Of a DNA stretch of 12,190 bases, positions 7,631 to 12,190 are shown piece after piece. A model generated the notes under the pieces. The model had not been told where the DNA came from and made no database searches. It saw nothing but the letters and a program-made list of their open reading frames with translations. Every line of letters starts with the position of its first letter. The stretch's first letter is position 1. Source of the stretch: Deltaproteobacteria bacterium. GTDB lineage: Bacteria > Desulfobacterota > Syntrophia > Syntrophales > UBA2210. The stretch spans positions 1 to 12,190 of the forward strand of contig JAFGQD010000093.1 of assembly GCA_016935875.1 (NCBI GenBank), read 5' to 3'. The position numbers and the translations under genes are program-made.

Positions 7631-9156
7631 CTATCCTTCCCCCTCAGCGAAATTAAGAAGCCAATTAGCAGAAACACGGTACAAGAACAAGCAAATACGT
7701 TTCCATATTTTGAATAAAACGTATTATCCTGTGTAAATTTTATAGACCCACGCAGAGTTGTTCTTTCAAACAAGCCAGTTCTTGATACGATTCTCCCCGT
7801 TGAGTCCACTATCGCACTTATTCCTGTGTTTGCGACTCGTATCATATATATACGATTTTCGATAGCCCTGAATGCCGCCATGGTCAGATGCTGATAGGGG
7901 GCAGATGTGTCTCCATACCACGCGTCATTGGTTATATTGACCAGGAGACCCGCTCCTTTCATACGATATTCACGACTGATTTCAGGGAATATTCCCTCGT
8001 AACAGATAAGGACACCTACCTTTCTGTCACCCATTGAAAGCGGTACGATTTCTCTTCCCGGCGTAAAATCACCGGCACCCTCAACCAGCTTGTCGATAAA
8101 GAAAAGTGCGTCGTGCAGAGGGACATATTCGCCGAATGGTACCAAATGTACCTTATCATATCTTCCGGAAACGGCCCCTTTGGGAGATAGCAGGAAGGCA
8201 CTGTTGTGAAAGGTGGTTTTCTCCCCTTCCCTCCTGTAACCCGGAGATCCGAACAGAAGCCAGGAGTTTGTTCCCCTTGCTGTCTCTATCACGCTTCCGG
8301 ATCTGTCATCATAGTTCTGAAAAAAAAATGGCACGGCCGTTTCCGGCCACACAATCAACGATACACCGGACTTTGAAGCATCGGTGGACATATCTCTGTA
8401 TGTGTTCATTGTGTCTGCCTGGTACTCGGGGCTCCATTTAACGGATTGGTCTACATTTCCCTGAACAAGTAAAATATCAACCGATTCAGTATTTTTCGTG
8501 ATATTCTTCAAGCTGTCTATACGGTACATTCCATACCAGGAAACCAGCAGCAGAAGGCCAAGTCCGACAATAATCTCCGGCAGGAGTCTTTTCTTCTCGC
8601 TGCTGGAGAGAGGTAGACTGCTGATGCAGTCATACACGACACAGTTCAAAAACACTATCAGAAAGGTTATCCCGTAGATTCCTGTAATATCAGCAACCTG
8701 TATCATCGATAGGTATTCATGTTGTGAATAGCCAAGGTCTTCCCATGGAAATCCGGAAAAAAGATGGGCCTTCAGATACTCAAGAGAGGTCCAGAGAAGG
8801 GGCGCTATTAGTATGCTCCTGATCCCCTTCCTTCTGAAATATACAACCCCTGTGCAGAATAGTGCCGGATAGAGGCTCAGGTACATGGCCAGGAGAAGCA
8901 TGACCGAAACGCCGGCATAGAGAGGGAGGTGGCCATACTGTACAACAACGAATACAACCCAGTATATAAGGCCTGCATTATACACAAGACCCGAAACAAA
9001 TCCTGTTCGGAATGCACCCTGAAGGTCTATATCTCTTAATGCATAAAAGAGCGGCACTAGCGCGATCCAGGCAAGAAACCCTACGTCTGCTTTAGGGAAG
9101 GACAAAAAGAGAAGCAATCCGGAAATCAGAGAGAGTAGCAGGGTTTTCTTATTCAT
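7627..9156 (-). CDS. lnt: Apolipoprotein N-acyltransferase
   Basis: Lnt is the inner-membrane enzyme that transfers a fatty acid from phospholipid to the N-terminal cysteine of lipoproteins, the last step of lipoprotein maturation in Gram-negative bacteria. The 509 residues comprise an N-terminal block of hydrophobic helices (about 5-210), a periplasmic nitrilase-like domain (about 225-475) and a C-terminal membrane helix (about 487-504). The catalytic triad is intact: Glu272 in VWPETAVP, Lys335 in GRYDKVHLVPFGEYVP and Cys385 in VLICYEGIFPE. The family motif GFPWEDLGYSQ is at 135-145. ATG 9156 overlaps the corC stop by 8 bp, and the lnt TGA overlaps the prfB ATG, so the three genes form one tightly packed operon. 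Its substrates in this window would include the MltD-like lipoprotein. No strong ribosome binding site is seen, consistent with translational coupling. Confidence 0.96.
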   Translation of the reverse strand: MNKKTLLLSLISGLLLFLSFPKADVGFLAWIALVPLFYALRDIDLQGAFRTGFVSGLVYNAGLIYWVVFVVVQYGHLPLYAGVSVMLLLAMYLSLYPALFCTGVVYFRRKGIRSILIAPLLWTSLEYLKAHLFSGFPWEDLGYSQHEYLSMIQVADITGIYGITFLIVFLNCVVYDCISSLPLSSSEKKRLLPEIIVGLGLLLLVSWYGMYRIDSLKNITKNTESVDILLVQGNVDQSVKWSPEYQADTMNTYRDMSTDASKSGVSLIVWPETAVPFFFQNYDDRSGSVIETARGTNSWLLFGSPGYRREGEKTTFHNSAFLLSPKGAVSGRYDKVHLVPFGEYVPLHDALFFIDKLVEGAGDFTPGREIVPLSMGDRKVGVLICYEGIFPEISREYRMKGAGLLVNITNDAWYGDTSAPYQHLTMAAFRAIENRIYMIRVANTGISAIVDSTGRIVSRTGLFERTTLRGSIKFTQDNTFYSKYGNVFACSCTVFLLIGFLISLRGKDR

Positions 9157-10030
9157 TGTCTTCGCGCGTCTTTTCTTTCTTGTTGCTGATCTGCGAAATC
9201 ACCTCTCCGGTTTGTCGTATCCTTGCTTTCTTTATACTCCTTTCATCTGCCGCTTCTATTGTAATCAGAAGATTCTCATAGGTAATGGTTTCACCCACAA
9301 CGGGAATCTTCTTGATAAGGTAGAATATAAATCCTCCAAGTGTTTCAAATTGCCCTTCAGGTACTTCTATGCCGAAATACTCTTCAAATTCCTCGATCTC
9401 GACCCTGCTGTCCACAAGAACCTCACCTCCGGAAAGTGTTGTGAAGGGATTTTCATCAAGATCGTGTTCGTCTTGAATCTCGCCAACGATCTCCTCTATC
9501 AGATCCTCCAGGGTTACAAGGCCGGATGTTCCTCCATACTCATCAATTACTATGGCCATGTGAGATTTTTTTTCTTTGAGTTCGTGCAGGAGCAGCTGGA
9601 TATTCTTGGTTTCCGGAATGTAATAGGTCTTTCTGAGAATTGAGATAATGTCCCCCTTGTGAAAGGGTTCCGACCAGAATCTTAACAGGTCTTTCACATT
9701 CAATATTCCCTCGATATTATCGATATTTTCATTGTAATATGGCATCCTGGTATGGCCGTGTTTCAGGATCAAAGCGAGTATGTCTTCTATTGTGGAGCTG
9801 TCGTTCACGGCAACTATTTCTGTCCTTGGCACCATTACTTCCCGGGCCAGAGTCTCACGCAATTCGAGAATACTCTGAATCATCTCACCAGACTGTCTAT
9901 CAATAAGACCGTCTTCCTCGCCCGCGTTGACAATAGATTGTATTTTCTCTTCCAACAAAGTAAGGCTTTTTCTTCCGACTGCCCATGGAAAGAGTGTGCC
10001 GATCCACCTTTTGATTTTCTCCGGAAAAAT
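9149..10030 (-). CDS. corC: CorC/HlyC-family CBS-domain protein
   Basis: This is a cytoplasmic protein of the CorC/HlyC family (magnesium/cobalt efflux, membrane homeostasis). Numbered from TTG 9958, it has two CBS motifs (about 43-95 with REVMVPRTE, and 105-166 with MAIVIDEYGGTSGLVTLED), then a transporter-associated CorC_HlyC domain (about 172-250). There is no membrane domain, as in E. coli CorC. The first standard start, TTG 9958, gives 269 residues but has only a GGAAG 13 bases upstream. Upstream in-frame sequence (FPEKIKRWIG, then LFPWAVGRK) resembles the usual CorC N-terminus and is open to ATT 10030, which has AGGGGG exactly 7 bases before it. That start gives 293 residues, against 292 in E. 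coli. I therefore place the start at ATT 10030, tentatively. An out-of-frame ATG at 10037 would reach the same protein if one T of the T5 tract were absent. It overlaps lnt by 8 bp. Confidence 0.88.
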   Translation of the reverse strand: MFPEKIKRWIGTLFPWAVGRKSLTLLEEKIQSIVNAGEEDGLIDRQSGEMIQSILELRETLAREVMVPRTEIVAVNDSSTIEDILALILKHGHTRMPYYNENIDNIEGILNVKDLLRFWSEPFHKGDIISILRKTYYIPETKNIQLLLHELKEKKSHMAIVIDEYGGTSGLVTLEDLIEEIVGEIQDEHDLDENPFTTLSGGEVLVDSRVEIEEFEEYFGIEVPEGQFETLGGFIFYLIKKIPVVGETITYENLLITIEAADERSIKKARIRQTGEVISQISNKKEKTREDNE

Positions 10031-10065
10031 GTTTCATCCCCCTATTCGGTTGTCATTGAAGCTCC

Positions 10066-10081
10066 CCGCAACAAGTTGCGG
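10066..10081 (-). repeat. Perfect palindrome/hairpin before corC
   Basis: CCGCAAC AA GTTGCGG on the plus strand is a 16-base perfect palindrome. As minus-strand RNA it folds into a 6-bp stem capped by a CUUG tetraloop. It lies about 35 bases upstream of the proposed corC start, with no following T-run. It could be a regulator binding site or an mRNA leader stem-loop. Confidence 0.45.
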
Positions 10082-10132
10082 AGAATCTCCGATTGTTAAG
10101 GAAAATGTTTATTTTTTTATTCGTTCGCTAAC

Positions 10133-10150
10133 CCCGCCGCAAGCAGCGGG
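10133..10150 (-). repeat. Second CUUG-loop hairpin between the radical SAM gene and corC
   Basis: Minus-strand CCCGCTGC (10150-10143) pairs with GCGGCGGG (10140-10133) with one G-U, again with a C-UU-G loop. It lies 45 bases past the radical SAM stop and is followed by an A-rich run rather than T, so it is not a standard terminator. A weak promoter candidate overlaps it on the minus strand: TTGCGG, 17 bases, TAAAAA. Confidence 0.4.
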
Positions 10151-10194
10151 AAATACGCTCACTGTTCAATTCAGATACAATGAGAAGTGTTCCC

Positions 10195-11067
10195 CTACAA
10201 CCCTCTCAGATATTCAGGTCTGAGCATTTTTTTGTTTGAAGACTCGATAACGCTGTGTATCAATCGTGTTGTTTCATTTTTCTCCTGTGGCATTCTGGCA
10301 CGGATCGGCAGATAGTTTGAGGCGTGGTTAGAAGTAAAAAAACAATCAGTAAAATCGGAATTTGCCACCATAATTCCCAGTTCTTTAAGAAACCCAAACG
10401 TATCGGGCAATTGGAACGTACCCGACATCTGTTCTTCATACAGAGCGGTACCCGGTACCACCATAACAGTGAGGGCTCCCACATAATCGGGGTCGATTTC
10501 CGTCAATACCCTGGCCGTATCCAATGCATGTTCCATGCTTTTTGTCGTTCCTCCGATGCCCAGGAGCACCGTAACGGAAAGCTTAATACCGGCTTTCTTG
10601 ATCTTTCGACCCGCTTCAAGCATCTGGCAGGAATTGGCCCCCTTGTGTATTGCTTGGAGGATATCATCATTCCCGGTCTCCATCCCCAGGTACGCTATCC
10701 CTACACCCAGGTTTCGCAGTTGTGCAAGTTCTTCAGGCGTCTTGCGCAGAATGCTCTTCGCGTTCGCGTAGAGTCCTATTCTTTGTACGCCCTTGATATG
10801 TGAGTTGATGGATTCAAGGATAGGCACCAGCTTTCTCATGGGGAGAATCATCGCATCACCATCGCAAAGGAATATCTTTTCAATATAGCCGTATCCGGAT
10901 GCTTCTATGATATCTTCCTCTATCTCCTCAAAGGTCTTGATCCTGAATTTCTCCCCCTTGTAAGCCGCACAAAATGTGCACTTGTTGTGTGAACAACCGA
11001 CACTGATCTGCAACAGAAGGCTCCTCGCCTCACTCGGGGGTCTTATTACCCTTCCTTCATATTTCAT
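10195..11067 (-). CDS. Radical SAM protein of unknown substrate
   Basis: This is a radical S-adenosylmethionine enzyme with a [4Fe-4S] cluster site near the N-terminus. Counting from ATG 11067 (290 residues), the cysteines are C25, C30 and C33 in GCSHNKCTFC, spaced CX4CX2C rather than the usual CX3CX2C. The YEGRVIRPPSEARSLLLQ stretch before it and AYKGEKFRIK after it are, from memory, typical of an uncharacterised radical SAM group common in anaerobes. Further features are LCDGDAM (about 67-73), a GMETGNDDIL segment (about 128-137; the usual SAM-contacting region has a similar G.E(S/T)G form) and VTVLLGIGGTT (about 160-170). ATG 11067 fits the family N-terminus, but GGAGGAGG lies about 16 bases upstream. 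That distance better suits an in-frame ATA. The frame is open to TTG 11184, but that extension looks unlike the family. It is upstream of corC on the same strand, with a 164-bp gap. I do not know its reaction. Confidence 0.85.
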   Translation of the reverse strand: MKYEGRVIRPPSEARSLLLQISVGCSHNKCTFCAAYKGEKFRIKTFEEIEEDIIEASGYGYIEKIFLCDGDAMILPMRKLVPILESINSHIKGVQRIGLYANAKSILRKTPEELAQLRNLGVGIAYLGMETGNDDILQAIHKGANSCQMLEAGRKIKKAGIKLSVTVLLGIGGTTKSMEHALDTARVLTEIDPDYVGALTVMVVPGTALYEEQMSGTFQLPDTFGFLKELGIMVANSDFTDCFFTSNHASNYLPIRARMPQEKNETTRLIHSVIESSNKKMLRPEYLRGL

Positions 11068-11182
11068 TCTTAATATTCGTATTCCTCCTCCGGCACATAT
11101 GCCAAGCGCGCAGGATAAGCTCCCGTGGAAATCTCCACAGAATGGGTGGACTTTAGCCCCCCTCATCCAGCTTTGCGGGATC

Positions 11183-11207
11183 AAAGGAGTACTTACCCAC
11201 CTCCTTT
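11183..11207 (-). promoter_or_regulatory. Hairpin sequestering a Shine-Dalgarno sequence in the radical SAM leader
   Basis: Minus-strand AAAGGAG (11207-11201) and CTCCTTT (11189-11183) form a perfect 7-bp stem with an 11-base loop. The 5' arm is part of the strongest Shine-Dalgarno sequence in this leader (AAGGAGG). The arrangement could be a regulatory fold or a remnant of a lost small gene; no known riboswitch consensus is recognised. Confidence 0.35.
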
Positions 11208-11310
11208 TCTCTGTTGGCTACATATTCTTTTTATAATAGGACTGCTAAAAAGGCAAGTTACAAAAGCTTTTAATGAACGGCCGACATTTTGTAAGTTAAA
11301 TGAAGACATA

Positions 11311-11329
11311 TTCTTCTATTTTAGAAGAA
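11311..11329. repeat. AT-rich inverted repeat upstream of the csp promoter
   Basis: TTCTTCTA (11311-11318), TTT, TAGAAGAA (11322-11329) is a perfect 8-bp inverted repeat with a 3-base centre, ending 17 bp before the csp -35. The size and position suit an operator for a dimeric regulator. It has no GC-rich stem or adjacent T-run for a terminator. Confidence 0.4.
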
Positions 11330-11346
11330 ATTGAAGCACTTTTTCC

Positions 11347-11373
11347 TTGACGAGCAACGTAACAGAATATAAA
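11347..11373 (+). promoter_or_regulatory. Promoter of the cold shock gene
   Basis: TTGACG (11347-11352) is followed 15 bases later by TATAAA (11368-11373); an alternative -10, TAAAGA, is 17 bases away. Both hexamers are close to sigma70 consensus, though the better -10 has short spacing. Transcription would start at about 11380, giving a leader of about 60 bases. Confidence 0.5.
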
Positions 11374-11384
11374 GATTAAAAAAT

Positions 11385-11412
11385 AGGCGTTGGAGGGAAA
11401 GACATAGCGCCT
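11385..11412 (+). promoter_or_regulatory. csp 5' leader hairpin
   Basis: AGGCGT (11385-11390) pairs with GCGCCT (11407-11412) over six positions, one of them a U-G, around a 16-base loop containing the Shine-Dalgarno-like GGAGGG. The genuine csp ribosome binding site AAGGAGGG follows about 12 bases later. Structured leaders are common in csp mRNAs, but a temperature response here is only inference. Confidence 0.35.
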
Positions 11413-11440
11413 GTAAATTTCAAAAAGGAGGGTTGTAGTC

Positions 11441-11641
11441 TTGGCAACAGGAATCGTAAAATGGTTTAATGAGAAAAAGGGGTTCGGTTTTATTCAGCAG
11501 GAAGATGGTCAGGACTTATTCGTGCATTATTCTTCAATTAATATGGACGGTTTCAAAACAATTACCGAAGGAGACGAGGTCGTTTTTGAAGTGGAGAAAA
11601 CCGACCGCGGGTTACAGGCAAAAAATGTTATGCGGGCTTAA
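11441..11641 (+). CDS. csp: CspA-family cold shock protein
   Basis: This is a single cold-shock domain (OB-fold) RNA/ssDNA-binding protein of 66 residues, the standard length for CspA-type RNA chaperones. The opening MATGIVKWFNEKKGFGFI carries RNP1 (KGFGFI, residues 13-18), and RNP2 follows as DLFVHYSSI (about 25-33). The rest (GDEVVFEVEKTDRGLQAKNV) matches the last strands of the fold. Translation begins at TTG 11441, supported by AAGGAGGG ending eight bases upstream and by perfect alignment with the family N-terminus; no ATG is available. It is preceded by a promoter and a structured leader of about 60 bases, so it is probably transcribed alone. No clear terminator follows. feoA lies 171 bp downstream across a palindromic repeat. 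Whether it is cold-induced cannot be told from sequence, since many CspA paralogues are constitutive. Confidence 0.95.
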   Translation: MATGIVKWFNEKKGFGFIQQEDGQDLFVHYSSINMDGFKTITEGDEVVFEVEKTDRGLQAKNVMRA

Positions 11642-11733
11642 ACAAACTTTAGCTTGATTTGAAAAAAGATTAAAAACAATATATTTGTACCAACACTTAC
11701 AGACGGTTGTGTGATGGGTTCATATGCCCAAAA

Positions 11734-11781
11734 AGGGGACAGGCTGCTTTGAGTTGCTGTACTTGAGGCTGTCTGTCCCCT
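11734..11781. repeat. REP-like palindromic element (GGGGACAG...CTGTCCCC)
   Basis: GGGGACAG (11735-11742) and CTGTCCCC (11773-11780) form a perfect 8-bp inverted repeat, 9 bp with the flanking A-T pair, separated by 30 bases with weak internal symmetry. From memory, the GGGGACAGGCTGCTT-type end resembles REP-like repeats associated with RAYT (IS200-like, Y1) transposases in deltaproteobacterial genomes. No transposase is encoded here. No T-run follows on the plus strand, so it is unlikely to be the csp terminator. A non-autonomous repeat copy is the favoured reading. Confidence 0.5.
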
Positions 11782-11812
11782 GGTTGTTTCAAGGAAGGAA
11801 AACTGTATAACT

Positions 11813-12052
11813 GTGATTAAATCTCTGAATGATCTGAAGCCGGATGAAAGCGGCATCGTGTATGAAATCAAGGGTGGGCATGGACTGATCAACCGTCTCA
11901 ACTCTTTGGGAATCAGGACCGGCAAAAAGATAACAAAAGTAAGCTCAATGTTGTTGCACGGACCTGTCACTATCCAGGTAGACAGGACAAAAGTGGCTAT
12001 AGGATTCGGTATGGCCGGGAATATATTTATTGAGGTGGATGAACAGACGTGA
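11813..12052 (+). CDS. feoA: Ferrous iron transport protein A
   Basis: FeoA is a small cytoplasmic SH3-like protein that supports the Fe(II) permease FeoB. The 79 residues match the family in length and pattern: LNDLKPDESGIVYEI at the start, then INRLNSLGIRTGKKI (about 26-40), the HGPVTIQVDRTKVAIG stretch (about 49-64) and GNIFIEV near the end. GTG 11813 gives the usual N-terminus (MIKSLNDLKP). AAGGAAGG lies about 14 bases upstream, rather far; an in-frame ATA at 11807 is better spaced but is an unlikely start. The stop TGA (12050-12052) overlaps the feoB GTG, so the two are translationally coupled. I see no Fur box by eye in the 171 bp upstream, where the REP-like element lies. The locus is for Fe(II) uptake, as expected in an anaerobic or microaerobic organism. 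Confidence 0.93.
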   Translation: MIKSLNDLKPDESGIVYEIKGGHGLINRLNSLGIRTGKKITKVSSMLLHGPVTIQVDRTKVAIGFGMAGNIFIEVDEQT

Positions 12053-12190
12053 AGAAGATCTTGCTTATGGGTAATCCGAATGTCGGCAAGAGCGTCATCT
12101 TTTCGCGGCTCACAGGGGTACGTGTGATCTCTTCCAATTATCCCGGTACTACCGTCAACTATACAAGCGGATTCATGAAGATAGATGGCA
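12049..12190 (+). CDS. feoB: Ferrous iron transport protein B, N-terminal fragment
   Basis: FeoB is the inner-membrane Fe(II) permease with an N-terminal GTP-binding domain. GTG 12049 overlaps the feoA stop (GTGA), and 47 codons are visible before the window ends. The first residues are KKILLMGNPNVGKS, carrying the G1/P-loop (GNPNVGKS). They are followed by VIFSRLTG and by SSNYPGTTVNYTSG, whose NYPGTTV is the conserved switch I/G2 region of FeoB. FeoB proteins usually read GNPN(S/V)GK(T/S) here, so the loop is intact. The rest of the G domain, the GDI-like helices and the membrane region lie beyond the window. Gene order feoA-feoB is the standard one, with translational coupling. It is a true partial at the window edge, not a truncated gene. 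Confidence 0.93.
   Translation, partial: MKKILLMGNPNVGKSVIFSRLTGVRVISSNYPGTTVNYTSGFMKIDG

Larger units (their letters stand above)
11068..11440. other. Divergent intergenic region between the radical SAM gene and csp
   Basis: This 373-bp stretch has no gene I can support. On the minus strand it holds a candidate -10 (TATTAT, 11238-11233) without a good -35. Next comes a consensus-like ribosome binding site AAGGAGG (11206-11200) that is not followed by a usable start codon at normal distance, then several small hairpin-forming segments (for example GTGGA/TCCAC near 11126-11140 and GGCA/TGCC near 11091-11102), and GGAGGAGG near 11083-11090. On the plus strand it holds an AT-rich inverted repeat, the csp promoter and the csp leader. 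The radical SAM mRNA would therefore have a leader of roughly 150 bases. Confidence 0.55.

Noticed and set aside
11068..11184. 39-residue N-terminal extension of the radical SAM protein from TTG 11184
   Set aside because: The extension is Gly/Cys-rich and unlike the family, which begins near MKYEG; TTG 11184 overlaps a hairpin arm and has no properly spaced ribosome binding site.
11153..11200. 15-residue peptide gene from GTG 11200 on the minus strand
   Set aside because: Its GTG lies inside the ribosome binding site that would have to serve it; kept only as a possible remnant in the leader finding.
11125..11334. 69-codon plus-strand frame in the gap before csp
   Set aside because: No ribosome binding site, low-complexity hydrophobic and basic composition, and it runs through the minus-strand leader and the inverted repeat.
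11734..11781. Intrinsic terminator of csp
   Set aside because: The loop is 30 bases and no T-run follows on the plus strand; the repeat reading fits better.
1..12190. tRNA, rRNA, CRISPR array, complete transposon or toxin-antitoxin pair
   Set aside because: I saw no cloverleaf-like sequence, regularly spaced repeats, transposase, integrase or paired small toxin/antitoxin genes in the window.

Overview
The window looks like a chromosomal stretch of a Gram-negative, probably anaerobic bacterium. It has lipoprotein machinery (lnt, a lipobox-bearing murein transglycosylase), a linked phoH-pgpH-ybeY set next to a corC-lnt-prfB set, and a feoA-feoB ferrous iron locus. This combination, with moderate G+C by eye and frequent TTG/GTG starts, best fits the former Deltaproteobacteria (Desulfobacterota). 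That assignment is inference from gene content and order; no rRNA is present.

Layout. 1-150 (+): C-terminal end of a Nudix hydrolase. 157-441 (-): an unrecognised 94-residue protein. 663-4475 (+): phoH, pgpH and ybeY, an RNA-metabolism and cyclic-di-AMP group behind a good sigma70-type promoter at 603-631. 4541-6406 (-): MltD-like lytic transglycosylase lipoprotein, convergent with ybeY. 6541-10030 (-): corC, lnt and prfB in a tight overlapping operon (transcribed corC to lnt to prfB). prfB carries the classical in-frame TGA and +1 frameshift site and is only complete when read across it. 10195-11067 (-): a radical SAM protein. 11441-11641 (+): CspA-family cold shock protein with its own promoter. 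11734-11781: a palindrome resembling REP/RAYT-associated repeats. 11813 to the end (+): feoA and the first 47 codons of feoB.

How the genes relate. PhoH and YbeY are partners in rRNA/ribosome quality control. RF2 terminates translation and autoregulates through the frameshift. PgpH degrades c-di-AMP at the membrane. CorC and Lnt are envelope functions (divalent cation/membrane homeostasis and lipoprotein N-acylation), and MltD remodels peptidoglycan from the outer membrane. FeoA and FeoB import Fe(II).

Most of the window is conserved housekeeping DNA, and I see no novel multi-gene system. The points most worth checking are start-site and regulatory oddities: the prfB frameshift, a probable ATT start (or T-tract frameshift) for corC, a promoter lying inside the longest phoH reading frame, paired hairpins before corC, a structured leader before the radical SAM gene, the REP-like element, and an orphan 94-residue protein.
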